Assembly (NCBI GenBank): GCA_903908065.1 | Contig: CAIVQO010000008.1 | Location: forward strand, 28,654-92,653 | Direction of reading: 5' to 3' | Length of the DNA stretch: 64,000 bases | From: an uncultured beta proteobacterium | Lineage (GTDB): Bacteria > Pseudomonadota > Gammaproteobacteria > Burkholderiales > Rhodocyclaceae | In this document: in pieces, positions 1-10,227 of the stretch | Position numbering within the stretch: the first letter of the stretch is position 1 | Layout: each line of letters opens with the position of its first letter | Made by a program: the position numbers and the translations under genes | The notes under the pieces: model-generated | What the model saw: only the letters and a program-made list of their open reading frames with translations | What the model was told of the DNA's origin: nothing | Database searches by the model: none

Positions 1-1601
<1,601 letters not shown>

Positions 1602-1605
<4 letters not shown>

Positions 1606-1850
1606 AGGCCTTCGTCGTCGCGCAGCGTGTCGACTTGCTCGTTGGTCACCACTTTGCCGCGCGCCGGAAACGGACGGAAGCCGTAGGTAGCTTCGGGTTC
1701 CTTGACGCCGGAAACGGAGGGCGCGGGCGCCTGCGTCAGCGCCTGCCGCGCCAGGCGCGAGATCACCTGTCCGGCACTGCCGCCGCTACGTCGGGCAAGC
1801 TCCTTCGCGGCGAGCAGCACGTCGTCTTCGATGTCGAGGGTGGTGCGCAT
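1602..1850 (-). CDS. vapB: VapB-type antitoxin (ribbon-helix-helix like)
   Basis: An 82-residue protein starting MRTTLDIEDDVLLAAKELA, the usual beta-strand plus helix opening of ribbon-helix-helix/VapB antitoxins. It should dimerise and bind its own promoter through the N-terminus. The C-terminal half (about residues 45-82, with FRPFPARGKVVTNEQVD) is the likely toxin-neutralising segment. It overlaps vapC by 4 bases. A perfect palindrome lies 25-43 bases upstream of the start, consistent with autoregulation. Confidence 0.85.
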
Positions 1851-1875
1851 TGAAATAAATTGATGATGTGATGCG

Positions 1876-1893
1876 TTGATGATAGTACATCAA
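1876..1893. promoter_or_regulatory. Probable vapBC operator palindrome
   Basis: TTGATG-ATAGTA-CATCAA is a perfect 6-base inverted repeat. A further TTGATG lies 16 bases to the left, at 1860-1865, directly before vapB. On the minus strand the spacer reads TACTAT, a reasonable -10 hexamer, so antitoxin binding would cover the promoter. The site also lies upstream of the divergent plus-strand gene. Confidence 0.6.
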
Positions 1894-2002
1894 TCTGGCT
1901 GGCGCAACGGTTTGCTGCGGGAAATCGTGGTTTGTCCCATATTTGCCGCAATATTTGCTGTCGTATTGCTTCATTTTCACGCGACCGCGTCATTCGGGGA
2001 AA

Positions 2003-2704
2003 ATGGCTTCCTTGGCATGGAAGGGGTTTGTCTTGGTCTTGGAAACTGGAAAACTTGGAATACCCCCGGGGGCAATAACGCCCGTGCCTCACACGCTTTG
2101 GGGATCGGCAAGACGAAAACTTGATGAAGCTGCCGAAGCGCTTCGTGCAATGGAAGCGGCAAGAGACCGAAACGAATGTGAGGATGGATGGACTAGATTC
2201 GTCGATTCGCTCGAGGAGTTCTGGCATCGGTTCTACCAAGAGGGGAAAGAGAAATTTGATGAGTTTCCTGGCTGGGTCAAGGACAGGAATACCCTGATAG
2301 AGGCCGACCCACTCTTAAACTACCTAAGAAACGCGCGCCACCAGAATCAGCATGGTCGGTTGTCTCTCACTTGGAACTCTCCACGATTGCGTATTGGTTC
2401 GCCAGGATTCAATGGCCATATCGGCGACGTTCGAATCTTCCAAGACGGGACTTATAGCGTCGATGCTGACCGAACGCCCGGATCACTACATGCACCAGTG
2501 CTATCAATAGAACCTGGAGATCCTTCTATTCCTCCAGTTACCAATCGAGGGAAACTGTTTTCTCCACCAACTGAACACTTGGGAGAGCTAATCGGTTCGA
2601 CACATCCATTGGCAATCGGGAATCGGGGATGGAATTGGTACAACAACGCCTTTTGTGATGCGATCGAAGAATTTGGGGACGCCAACTCTTTGAGCGGCAA
2701 TTGA
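2003..2704 (+). CDS. Hypothetical protein with HEPN-like R-x4-H motif
   Basis: I do not recognise a named family. The ORF opens at 1943, but the ATG at 2003 directly follows a GGGGAAA Shine-Dalgarno-like run and is preferred; it gives 233 residues. The N-terminal half looks helical and charged (RRKLDEAAEALRAMEAARD, then WTRFVDSLEEFWHRFYQEG). It leads to ADPLLNYLRNARHQNQHG, where RHQNQH fits the R-polar-x3-H signature of HEPN ribonucleases. The C-terminal half is rich in Gly, Pro and Ser and looks beta-like. The coding sequence is visibly AT-richer than its neighbours and stands divergent to vapBC, which suggests acquisition. HEPN membership is a hypothesis only. Confidence 0.6.
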   Translation: MASLAWKGFVLVLETGKLGIPPGAITPVPHTLWGSARRKLDEAAEALRAMEAARDRNECEDGWTRFVDSLEEFWHRFYQEGKEKFDEFPGWVKDRNTLIEADPLLNYLRNARHQNQHGRLSLTWNSPRLRIGSPGFNGHIGDVRIFQDGTYSVDADRTPGSLHAPVLSIEPGDPSIPPVTNRGKLFSPPTEHLGELIGSTHPLAIGNRGWNWYNNAFCDAIEEFGDANSLSGN

Positions 2705-2887
2705 AAACGATATCGAAAGGGAAAACCGGTCCCCATTCGCACCTCATACGCTCACACCAGCAGCCAAAAGGTCAAAGGCTTGTGGCGTTCGCTAAGCCAC
2801 GACATGCGATCCAGATCACGCGAACGTCAAGTATCCGTCCAGCATGGTGGACCGGAGGTGCGACGCGCCGGGCATTTCGCGCCGACG

Positions 2888-3523
2888 CTAGCCGGCGAAG
2901 CCGATCTTCTTCAAATCTGCGTGGATCAGTTCGCCAAGCTTGGCGTGGCCGGCGGCGTTGGGATGGATCTGGTCGCCCTTGAGGTTGGTGTCGGAAAGCA
3001 CCTTGGGGATGGCTTCGTCGATCAGGGGCACTTTCTTGTCCTTGGCGATCTCGGCGTAGAACTCGGGTGGCGAAAGGCTGTTGAACACGGCGCCGGCGAG
3101 GCTGGGCTTCGGCGTCGCCAGCAGTACGACCTTGGCGCCCTTGCTGCGCGCCATGTCGAGCATGCGTTCCAGGTTGGCGACGGTCTGGCCGGCCGGCAGC
3201 TTGCGCAGCATGTCGTTGCCGCCCAAAGTGATCAGAACCAGTTGCGGCTGGTGCTCATCAAGCAGGGCGGGCAGGCGGGCCAGGGCGTCGGCGCTGGTGT
3301 TGCCGCTGACGCCGCCGTTGATCACCTGCCAGCCGGTCTTTTGTGCGAGCAGCGTCGGCCAGTCTTCGCCGGGCCTGACGCCGTGGGGCGCGGTGAGGCT
3401 GTCGCCCAGCGCCAGCACCTTGGCGCCTGCAGGCAGCGGCGGTTCCTTGGGCTTGCCACCGCAGGCGGCGAGCGCCAGCAGCAGCGTGATGACGGCGAGG
3501 CGCAGCAGCGCGGCAGCCTTCAC
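2888..3523 (-). CDS. GDSL-type arylesterase/lysophospholipase, lipoprotein (TesA-like)
   Basis: A 211-residue SGNH hydrolase. All four blocks are visible: [12 protein letters not shown] (nucleophile Ser), GGVSGNTS (Gly), [10 protein letters not shown] (Asn) and [10 protein letters not shown] (catalytic Asp and His). The N-terminus is hydrophobic and ends in the lipobox LAAC, so an envelope lipoprotein is predicted. The track ORF is longer (308 aa from 3814), but the real start is the GTG whose GTGA overlaps the guaC stop. Family members cleave aryl esters and lysophospholipids in the periplasm; the substrate here is unknown. Confidence 0.87.
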   Translation of the reverse strand: MKAAALLRLAVITLLLALAACGGKPKEPPLPAGAKVLALGDSLTAPHGVRPGEDWPTLLAQKTGWQVINGGVSGNTSADALARLPALLDEHQPQLVLITLGGNDMLRKLPAGQTVANLERMLDMARSKGAKVVLLATPKPSLAGAVFNSLSPPEFYAEIAKDKKVPLIDEAIPKVLSDTNLKGDQIHPNAAGHAKLGELIHADLKKIGFAG

Positions 3524-4560
3524 GATTGGCCGAAAACGTTGTTGAGTTGCCGCGCGACGCGGACGAAGGTGGTGCGCTTGGAGAGTTCGCGCAAACGGTG
3601 GGCACCGACATAGGTGCAGGCCGAGCGCACGCCGCCGAGGATTTCCTGGACCGTGGCGTCGACCGGGCCGCGGCAGTCGAGCAGCACTTCCTTGCCTTCG
3701 CTGGCGCGGTAGTGGGCGACGCCACCGGCATGCCTGTCCATCGCCGCGCGCGAACTCATGCCGTAGAAGCGCATCCTGCGCTGGCCGTCCTGCTCGACGA
3801 TTTCGCCCATGCACTCGTCGTGGCCGGCAAGCATGCCGCCGAGCATGACGAAATCGGCGCCGCCGCCGAAGGCCTTGGCCAGATCACCGGCCGAGGTGCA
3901 GCCGCCGTCGGCGCAGATCAGCCCGCCCAGGCCGTGGGCGGCGTCGGCGCATTCGATAATGGCGGAGAGCTGCGGGTAGCCAACGCCGGTCATCTTGCGC
4001 GTGGTGCATACCGAGCCGGGGCCGATGCCGACCTTGACGATGTCGGCGCCGTCGAGGATCAGTTCTTCGGCCATTTCGCCGGTGACCACATTGCCGGCCA
4101 TGAGGGTGATGCCCGGATACGCGCTGCGCAGCTTGTGCAGGAAATCGACGAAGGATTTGGTGTAGCCGTTGGCGACGTCGACGCAGACGCAGGAGATGGC
4201 ATCGCCCGCGACCTCCTTGACGCGGCGGAACTTGTCGTAGTCCTCGCGCGTGATGCCCATCGAGTAGAACACGGTGGTGTCGTCGCCGAGGCTGCTGAAG
4301 AATGCCGCCAGCGCGGCTTCGTCGTAGTGCTTGTGCAGGGCGGTGGCCAGGCGGTGGCGGGACAACGCCCGCGCCATCTCGAAGGTGCCGACCGTGTCCA
4401 TGTTGGCGGCGATGATGGGCACGCCGGTGTAACTGCGTCCCGAATGGCGGAAGACGAATTCGCGCGAGATATCGACCTCCGAGCGCGACGTCAGCGTCGA
4501 ACGTTTGGGGCGGATCAGGACGTCCTGGAAATCCAGCTTGAAGTCTTCTTCGATGCGCAT
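3520..4560 (-). CDS. guaC: GMP reductase
   Basis: Reduces GMP to IMP with NADPH in purine salvage. The product of 346 residues from ATG 4560 ([18 protein letters not shown]) matches the length of E. coli GuaC. It carries the IMPDH/GMPR signature [20 protein letters not shown] with the catalytic Cys, and no CBS domains, as expected for GMP reductase. The track ORF extends to 5028 only because the upstream frame is open; that extension is Arg/His-rich noise overlapping the CheD-like gene. The stop overlaps the GTG of the esterase, so the two are probably co-translated. Confidence 0.95.
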   Translation of the reverse strand: MRIEEDFKLDFQDVLIRPKRSTLTSRSEVDISREFVFRHSGRSYTGVPIIAANMDTVGTFEMARALSRHRLATALHKHYDEAALAAFFSSLGDDTTVFYSMGITREDYDKFRRVKEVAGDAISCVCVDVANGYTKSFVDFLHKLRSAYPGITLMAGNVVTGEMAEELILDGADIVKVGIGPGSVCTTRKMTGVGYPQLSAIIECADAAHGLGGLICADGGCTSAGDLAKAFGGGADFVMLGGMLAGHDECMGEIVEQDGQRRMRFYGMSSRAAMDRHAGGVAHYRASEGKEVLLDCRGPVDATVQEILGGVRSACTYVGAHRLRELSKRTTFVRVARQLNNVFGQS

Positions 4561-4598
4561 TGCGAGTACCGCGCCGGGGAAGGCCCGGCGGCGGGAGA

Positions 4599-5195
4599 TC
4601 AGAAAAGCTCTATTCTGCTCTCGTCCTTGCGGTCTGCCAGCAGTCCGCTGCGCTCGGCATCGAGAAAACCGTCGTCCAGTTCTAGCTTGCGGCAATACAC
4701 CACGCCGTTGCCGGGCAACAGGACGATCTCCCTGCGTTGGTGCCCGCCCAGGCTTTCGGCCGTCACGGCGATGTGGCGCGTGGATAGCCAGGAGCGAACG
4801 AAACTGGTGCTCTGTTCGCCGTCGGAATAGGAAATGCCGGTCGCCTTGAGGTCCGAGCCGCCGAACAGCTTGGCCTTCACGCGCCGGGTGGCAAGGGTGC
4901 CGGCGTCGATGCCGGCATGGGCGAAGAGTTGGGTTACGGCGTCCTCGATGGCGGCATCGGCCTGCATCATGGCGTCCTGGCGGTGGCCACGCGCCAGCGA
5001 TGGCAGCATCACCTGGCGCAGGCTGCACCAGGCGCTTTCGGTATCGACCAGGCAGACCGCCACCGATGCGCCGACCACGCAGTACAGGGCTTCCTTGCGC
5101 GAGACGCAGGTGCCGCCCAAGGGCACTTCGATGGCCTTGCTGACCGTGTCGTCCGGCTGCCTTTTATTCAACAGGGACAGAAAATTCTGATTCAT
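4599..5195 (-). CDS. CheD-like protein lacking the deamidase catalytic residues
   Basis: The fold of chemoreceptor glutamine deamidase CheD is recognisable. [12 protein letters not shown] stands where CheD has LGSCVAVCL, LRQVMLP where it has xxHxMLP, then [11 protein letters not shown], and a C-terminal [19 protein letters not shown]. The catalytic Cys is Ser44, the catalytic His is Gln61, and the Thr equivalent appears to be Tyr38. Deamidase activity is therefore not expected; a binding or regulatory role is more likely. Length is 198 residues versus about 160-200 in the family. No chemotaxis gene is nearby; guaC follows 38 bases downstream. Confidence 0.78.
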   Translation of the reverse strand: MNQNFLSLLNKRQPDDTVSKAIEVPLGGTCVSRKEALYCVVGASVAVCLVDTESAWCSLRQVMLPSLARGHRQDAMMQADAAIEDAVTQLFAHAGIDAGTLATRRVKAKLFGGSDLKATGISYSDGEQSTSFVRSWLSTRHIAVTAESLGGHQRREIVLLPGNGVVYCRKLELDDGFLDAERSGLLADRKDESRIELF

Positions 5196-5299
5196 TGCGG
5201 CGCTTCACCGGGTTCTAGCGCGCGCCACTCTAGCGGGTCTTCCGCCTTCGCGCATTACGCATAAACCGCAAGTGGCTGGGCGAAACAGGAAGTCCTGGC

Positions 5300-5327
5300 T
5301 TGACAGGGCGGAGGGAATCCATATACT
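5300..5327 (+). promoter_or_regulatory. Sigma-70 promoter of tetR-efflux operon
   Basis: A perfect -35 TTGACA (5300-5305) and -10 TATACT (5322-5327) are separated by 16 bases, 30 bases upstream of the tetR start. It is the best-looking housekeeping promoter in the window. Confidence 0.75.
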
Positions 5328-5328
5328 G

Positions 5329-5342
5329 ACTGACTGGTCAGT
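5329..5342. promoter_or_regulatory. Probable TetR operator
   Basis: ACTGAC-TG-GTCAGT is an inverted repeat with 6-base arms placed immediately after the -10, covering the expected transcription start. This is the usual arrangement for TetR autorepression of an efflux operon. Confidence 0.65.
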
Positions 5343-5356
5343 AATTAATAAAACCC

Positions 5357-5989
5357 ATGGAAGCCCTAGCCCACACCCGCCAGCGCCGCAAGGAGGCGCG
5401 CCCCGCCGAGCTTACCGCTGCCGCGCTGGAACTCTTTGTCGAGAAAGGCTTTGTTGGCACGCGCCTGGATGATGTGGCGGCTCGCGCCGGGGTCTCGAAG
5501 GGCACCCTCTACCTGTATTTCGACAGCAAGGAAGCCCTGTTCAAGGCGGTTATCCGCGAGGGCATCCTGCCCATCCTCGATGAGGGCGCGGGCATGGTGG
5601 ACAACTTCACGGGCTCCAGCGCCGATCTGCTGCGCGGGCTGATCCTCGAATGGTGGAAGCGCATCGGCAGCACCTCGCTCGGCGGTGTGCCCAAACTGAT
5701 GATCAGCGAGTCGGGGAATTTTCCGGAACTCGCCAATTACTACCACGACACGGTGATCACGCGCGGCCGCGAACTGATGCGTCGCGTCCTGCTGCGCGGG
5801 ATGGCCAGTGGCGAGTTTCGCGCCATCGAGGTTGAAACCGCGATCGACGTGATCTTCGCGCCGGTAATCATGATGCTGATCTGGCGCTATTCGCTGGGCG
5901 CCTGCGGCTGCGGAAGCCACGATCCGGCGACTTACCTGAAAACGCATCTGGACCTTGTGCTGAATGGCATCGCGGGGTCCGCGCCGTGA
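5357..5989 (+). CDS. TetR/AcrR family transcriptional repressor
   Basis: A 210-residue regulator. The N-terminal DNA-binding domain is canonical (RPAELTAAALELFVEKGF, then the helix-turn-helix DDVAARAGVSKGTLYLYF at about residues 37-54). The C-terminal ligand domain is variable. It is the first gene of an efflux operon: its TGA overlaps the GTG of the adaptor gene. A palindrome at the promoter supports autorepression with ligand-induced release. The ligand is unknown. The start lacks a strong Shine-Dalgarno sequence but fits the family N-terminus. Confidence 0.92.
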   Translation: MEALAHTRQRRKEARPAELTAAALELFVEKGFVGTRLDDVAARAGVSKGTLYLYFDSKEALFKAVIREGILPILDEGAGMVDNFTGSSADLLRGLILEWWKRIGSTSLGGVPKLMISESGNFPELANYYHDTVITRGRELMRRVLLRGMASGEFRAIEVETAIDVIFAPVIMMLIWRYSLGACGCGSHDPATYLKTHLDLVLNGIAGSAP

Positions 5990-7074
5990 AGCGGGAACTC
6001 TCGGTACTGGCGCTGCTGGTCACGCTCGCCGCGTGCGGCGAGTCGTCACGCGACGCCAAGATGCCACCGCCGGCCAAGCCGGCACTGAGCGTGAGCACGG
6101 TCCTGCCGCAAACCCTGGACTGGCCGCAGACCTTTACCGCCGGCGGCAATGTCGCGGCCTGGCAGGAAGCCGTCATCGGCCCCGAGCTGGCCAACCAGCG
6201 CATCGTCGAAGTGCGCGCCAGCGTCGGCGACACTGTCGCGCGCGGGCAGGTGCTGGCGCGCATCGCGGCTGAAACGGTTGAAAGCGAACTGGCAGAGACC
6301 CGCGCCGGCGTAGCCGAAGCCGAGGCGGCCCTGGCCGAGGCGCGGGCCAGTCTGGAGCGTGCCCGCCAATTGCGCGATAAGGGCTTCTACAGTGCCCAGC
6401 AGCTGACGCAGGCCCAGGCGGCAGCGGAATCTGCCGGCGCGCGCGTCGCGGCGGCCAAGGCGCGCCAGAACACCGCCGGCCTGCGCAAATCCAAGGCCGA
6501 GATCCTGGCGCCGGACGCCGGCATCGTCTCGGCGCGGAATGCGACGGTCGGTGCCACCGTGCAACCCGGACAGGAACTGTTTCGCCTGATTCGCGGCGGG
6601 CGCCTCGAATGGCGCGCCGAAGTCGGCGCTGCGGACCTGTCGCGACTCAAGGCCGGCACGCCAGCCCTGCTTACGACACCCGCCGGCGGGCACATCGAGG
6701 GCAAGGTGCGCGTTGTCGCGCCGACGGTGGATACGCGCACGCATACTGCGCTGGTGTATGTGGATCTGCCGGCGGATGCCGCGAAGCGGATCAGCGCCGG
6801 CATGTTCGCGCGCGGCGAGTTTCGCCTTGGGCCGAAGCCGGCGCTGACCGTGCCGCAGTCGGCGCTGCTGCTGCGCGAAGGCTTCGCCTACGTATTCCGA
6901 GTCGAGGGCGGCAAGGTGCAGCAAATCAAGGTGGCACCCGGGCGCCGCGTCGATGACAGGGTCGAAATTTCCGGGCTTGACCCGGCCAGCCGGGTGGTTG
7001 CCAGTGGCGTCGGCTTCCTCGCCGATGGTGACACCGTGCGCGTCGTCGACGGCGAGGCGAAGCCCGGAAAATGA
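5986..7074 (+). CDS. RND efflux periplasmic adaptor (membrane fusion protein) 1
   Basis: A 362-residue membrane fusion protein of a tripartite pump, linking the inner-membrane permease to a TolC channel. It begins with a lipoprotein signal (LLVTLAACG, lipobox Cys), followed by the first lipoyl half (IVEVRASVGDTVARGQVLARI) and a long coiled-coil hairpin rich in Ala/Glu (about residues 95-160). Then come the second lipoyl half (ILAPDAGIVSARNATVGATV), the beta-barrel and the membrane-proximal domain. The GTG start overlaps the tetR stop by 4 bases. Confidence 0.93.
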   Translation: MKRELSVLALLVTLAACGESSRDAKMPPPAKPALSVSTVLPQTLDWPQTFTAGGNVAAWQEAVIGPELANQRIVEVRASVGDTVARGQVLARIAAETVESELAETRAGVAEAEAALAEARASLERARQLRDKGFYSAQQLTQAQAAAESAGARVAAAKARQNTAGLRKSKAEILAPDAGIVSARNATVGATVQPGQELFRLIRGGRLEWRAEVGAADLSRLKAGTPALLTTPAGGHIEGKVRVVAPTVDTRTHTALVYVDLPADAAKRISAGMFARGEFRLGPKPALTVPQSALLLREGFAYVFRVEGGKVQQIKVAPGRRVDDRVEISGLDPASRVVASGVGFLADGDTVRVVDGEAKPGK

Positions 7075-7105
7075 TTACCCCCTACGCGCGCAAACCCAGC
7101 CCGCT

Positions 7106-7142
7106 GCCCCCCTGGGGGGGGGCGCCTTCCGCCTTGGGGCGG
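7106..7142. repeat. Tandem GC hairpins (REP-like) at adaptor-permease junction
   Basis: Two adjacent stems are visible: GCCCCCC/GGGGGGC (7106-7112 with 7117-7123) and CCGCC/GGCGG (7129-7133 with 7138-7142). They lie in an 80-base spacer otherwise free of coding signal. The ORF track reads through it as a proline/glycine-rich leader of the permease, which is not credible as protein. It looks like an intergenic REP-type element that may tune mRNA stability or read-through. Confidence 0.5.
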
Positions 7143-7154
7143 CCGGGTGGCGGA

Positions 7155-10100
7155 ATGAACGTTTCCGCCTGGTCGATCCGCAACCCCATCCCGGCGGTGC
7201 TGCTGTTCCTGCTGCTGACGCTGGCGGGCCTGCTGGCGTTCAAGTACATGCGCATCCAGCAGTTCATGGACATCGACCTGCCCACCGTAACGGTGACGGC
7301 CACGCTCCCCGGCGCCGCGCCGGCGCAGATGGAAACCGAGGTGGCACGCAAGATCGAAAACGCCGTGGCCACCCTGCAGGGCATCAAGCACATCTACACC
7401 AAGGTGCAGGACGGCACGGCGCTGGTGACGGTGGAGTTCCGCATCGAGAAGCCCTCGCAGGAAGCGCTCGACGACGTGCGCGATGCCGTGTCGCGCATTC
7501 GCGCCGACCTGCCGGGGGACCTGAAGGACCCGGTGATCACCAAGATGAACGTCGCCGGCGCGCCGATCCTGACTTACACCGTGGCTTCGACGCGGATGGA
7601 CGAGGAAGCCTTGTCCTGGTTCGTCGACAACAGCATCGCCAAGGCCATGCTCAGCGTGCGTGGCGTCGGCGCCGTGGCGCGTGTCGGCGGCGTCACGCGC
7701 GAAGTTCGCGTCGAGCTCGATCCGGATCGCTTGCTGGCACTGCGCGCCACCGCAGGCGAGGTATCGCGCCAGCTGCGCCAGGTGCAGCAGGAGGCTTCGG
7801 GTGGCCGCGCCGATGTCGGCGGTGCCGAGCAGTCGGTGCGCACCATTGCCACCGTGCAGACCGCCGCCGAGGTGGCGCAGATAGAGATTGCCCTCGCCGA
7901 CGGCCGCCGCGTCCGCCTCGGCGAACTGGCAACGGTGAGCGATACGGTGGCCGAGCAGCGTTCGGCGGCATTACTCAACGGCAAGCCCGTGGTCGGTTTC
8001 GAGATCACGCGCAGCAAGGGCGCCAGCGAGGTCGATGTGGCGGCAGGCACCCGCGCCGCGCTGGAAAAGCTGAAGCACGAGCACCCCGACATCGTGGTCA
8101 CCGAAGCCTTCAATTTCGTTGATCCGGTGGTGGAGAACTACGAAGGTTCGATGGCGCTGCTGCTGGAAGGTGCGGTGCTGGCCGTGCTGGTGGTCTGGCT
8201 GTTCCTGCGCGACGGGCGTGCCACCTTTGTTTCGGCCACGGCGCTGCCGCTTTCGGCGATTCCCACCTTTGCCGTGATGTACCTGATGGGCTTCACGCTC
8301 AACGTCGTGACCCTGCTTTCGATGTCGCTGGTGGTCGGCATCCTGGTCGATGATGCGATCGTCGAGATCGAAAACATCATGCGCCACCTGCGCGAGGGCA
8401 AATCGCCCTACCAGGCGGCGATGGAGGCGGCCGACGAAATCGGCCTCGCCGTGATCGCCACTACATTCACCCTGATTGCGGTCTTCCTGCCGACCGCCTT
8501 CATGGGCGGCGTGGCGGGCAAGTTCTTCGTCCAGTTCGGCTGGACCGCGGCGATCGCGGTGTTCTTCTCGCTGGTGGTGGCGCGCATGCTGACGCCGATG
8601 ATGGCGGCCTATCTGCTGCGCCCGCCGCGGCGTGAACACCATGAACCGGGCTGGATGCGGATTTATACGGGCTGGGTCAGCTGGTGCCTCAGGCATCGCA
8701 TAGCTACCCTGCTGGCGGCGGCTGTCTTCTTCGTCGGCTCATTCGCCCTGGTGCCGCTGTTGCCCACCGGCTTCCTGCCGCCTGACGACTTGTCGCAGAC
8801 CCAGGTCTATCTCTCGCTGCCACCCGGCAGCAGTTTCCGCGATACCTACGCGGCGGCGGAACAGGCGCGAAGCATCGTCGCCCGCAACCCGCACGTGAAG
8901 ATGGTGTACACCGCCATCGGCGGCGGCGCCGCGGGCAGCGATCCCTTCATGCCGCGCGGTGCGGCCGAGGTCCGCAAGGCGACGCTGACCATCAACCTGA
9001 CGCCGCGCAAGGAGCGCGGCGGCGTCACCAAACAGGCGGTGGAGCAGCAGCTGCGCGATGCCTTGCTGGCCCTGCCTGGGGTCCAGTACAAGGTCGGCCT
9101 CGGCGGCTCGAACGAAAAGTACATCCTGGTGCTGGCCAGCGAAAACGGCCCGCTGCTGGCCGAGCATGCGCCCAAGGTCGAGCGGGACCTGCGCCGCATC
9201 CCCGGCATCGGGGCCGTCACCAGCACGGCCAGCCTGACGCGGCCGGAGCTGGTGGTCAAACCCGATTTCGGCCGCATGGCCGACCTGGGCGTCAGTTCGG
9301 CGGCGATTGCCGACGTGCTGCGCATCGCCACTGCCGGCGATTACGACCAGAGCATGCCCAAGCTCAACCTCGCACAGCGCCAGGTGCCTATCGTGGTCAA
9401 GCTGCCGGTCGCGGCGCGCCAGGACCTCGGCCTGCTTTCGCGCCTGACGGTGCCGGGCAAGAACGGCCCGGTGATGATTGCCACGGTGGCCGACCTGTCG
9501 ATCACCGGCGGGCCAGCCGAGATCGACCGCTACGACCGCCTGCGCAATGTCAATTTCGAAATCGAACTCAACGGCCAGCCGCTGGGTGAAGTAGAGAAAC
9601 AGGCGTTGGCGCTGCCCTCGCTGAAGAGCCTGCCGCCCGGCATCCTGCAGACCACGGTGGGCGATGCCGAGGCGATGGCCGAACTGTTCGAGAGCTTTGC
9701 CCTGGCCATGCTCACCGGCGTACTCTGCATCTACGTGGTGCTGGTGCTGCTGTTCCGCGACTTCGTGCAGCCGGTGACGATCCTTGCCGCGCTGGTGCTC
9801 TCGGTGCCCGGTGCCTTCCTCGCCCTGTTCGTGACGCAGACCGCGCTGTCGATGCCCTCGATGATCGGCCTGATCATGCTGATGGGCATCGCCACCAAAA
9901 ACTCCATCCTGCTGATCGACTACGTGGTCCTGGCGCGGTGCGAGCATGGCCTCGACCGTTGGCACGCCCTGCTCGACGCCTGCCGCAAGCGTGCCCGGCC
10001 GATCGTGATGACCACGGTGGCGATGGGCGCCGGCATGATGCCGATCGCCATTGGCCTGGGTACCGACCCGAGCTTTCGCGCGCCGATGGCCATCGTCGTG

Positions 10101-10217
10101 ATCGGCGGCCTGATCACCTCGACCTTTCTCAGCCTGCTGGTGATCCCCGTGGTATTCACCTACGTCGATGACCTTATCCAACGTGTGCAGGGCCTGTTGC
10201 CCAAGCCGCACGCCTGA
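7155..10217 (+). CDS. RND efflux permease 1 (AcrB/HAE1-like)
   Basis: Inner-membrane proton-driven drug exporter of about 1,020 residues. The start is placed at ATG 7155 (MNVSAWSIRNPIPAVLLF), 28 codons inside the track ORF, because the extension only translates a hairpin element. Features are a first membrane helix, two large periplasmic loops, and two groups of membrane helices. TM4 carries the double aspartate GILVDDAIVEIENIM used for proton relay, and late helices include LIMLMGIATKNSILLIDYV. It pairs with the adaptor upstream. The substrate range is unknown; the TetR context suggests organic toxicants or drugs. Confidence 0.93.
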   Translation: MNVSAWSIRNPIPAVLLFLLLTLAGLLAFKYMRIQQFMDIDLPTVTVTATLPGAAPAQMETEVARKIENAVATLQGIKHIYTKVQDGTALVTVEFRIEKPSQEALDDVRDAVSRIRADLPGDLKDPVITKMNVAGAPILTYTVASTRMDEEALSWFVDNSIAKAMLSVRGVGAVARVGGVTREVRVELDPDRLLALRATAGEVSRQLRQVQQEASGGRADVGGAEQSVRTIATVQTAAEVAQIEIALADGRRVRLGELATVSDTVAEQRSAALLNGKPVVGFEITRSKGASEVDVAAGTRAALEKLKHEHPDIVVTEAFNFVDPVVENYEGSMALLLEGAVLAVLVVWLFLRDGRATFVSATALPLSAIPTFAVMYLMGFTLNVVTLLSMSLVVGILVDDAIVEIENIMRHLREGKSPYQAAMEAADEIGLAVIATTFTLIAVFLPTAFMGGVAGKFFVQFGWTAAIAVFFSLVVARMLTPMMAAYLLRPPRREHHEPGWMRIYTGWVSWCLRHRIATLLAAAVFFVGSFALVPLLPTGFLPPDDLSQTQVYLSLPPGSSFRDTYAAAEQARSIVARNPHVKMVYTAIGGGAAGSDPFMPRGAAEVRKATLTINLTPRKERGGVTKQAVEQQLRDALLALPGVQYKVGLGGSNEKYILVLASENGPLLAEHAPKVERDLRRIPGIGAVTSTASLTRPELVVKPDFGRMADLGVSSAAIADVLRIATAGDYDQSMPKLNLAQRQVPIVVKLPVAARQDLGLLSRLTVPGKNGPVMIATVADLSITGGPAEIDRYDRLRNVNFEIELNGQPLGEVEKQALALPSLKSLPPGILQTTVGDAEAMAELFESFALAMLTGVLCIYVVLVLLFRDFVQPVTILAALVLSVPGAFLALFVTQTALSMPSMIGLIMLMGIATKNSILLIDYVVLARCEHGLDRWHALLDACRKRARPIVMTTVAMGAGMMPIAIGLGTDPSFRAPMAIVVIGGLITSTFLSLLVIPVVFTYVDDLIQRVQGLLPKPHA

Positions 10218-10227
10218 AGGAGCTGCA

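Noticed and set aside
2780-3613. 277-residue plus-strand ORF
   Set aside because: Antisense to the GDSL esterase, which has all four SGNH blocks.
3520-5028. GMP reductase with a 156-residue N-terminal extension
   Set aside because: The extension is antifamily, Arg/His-rich, and overlaps the CheD-like gene on the same strand; the ATG at 4560 gives the standard length.
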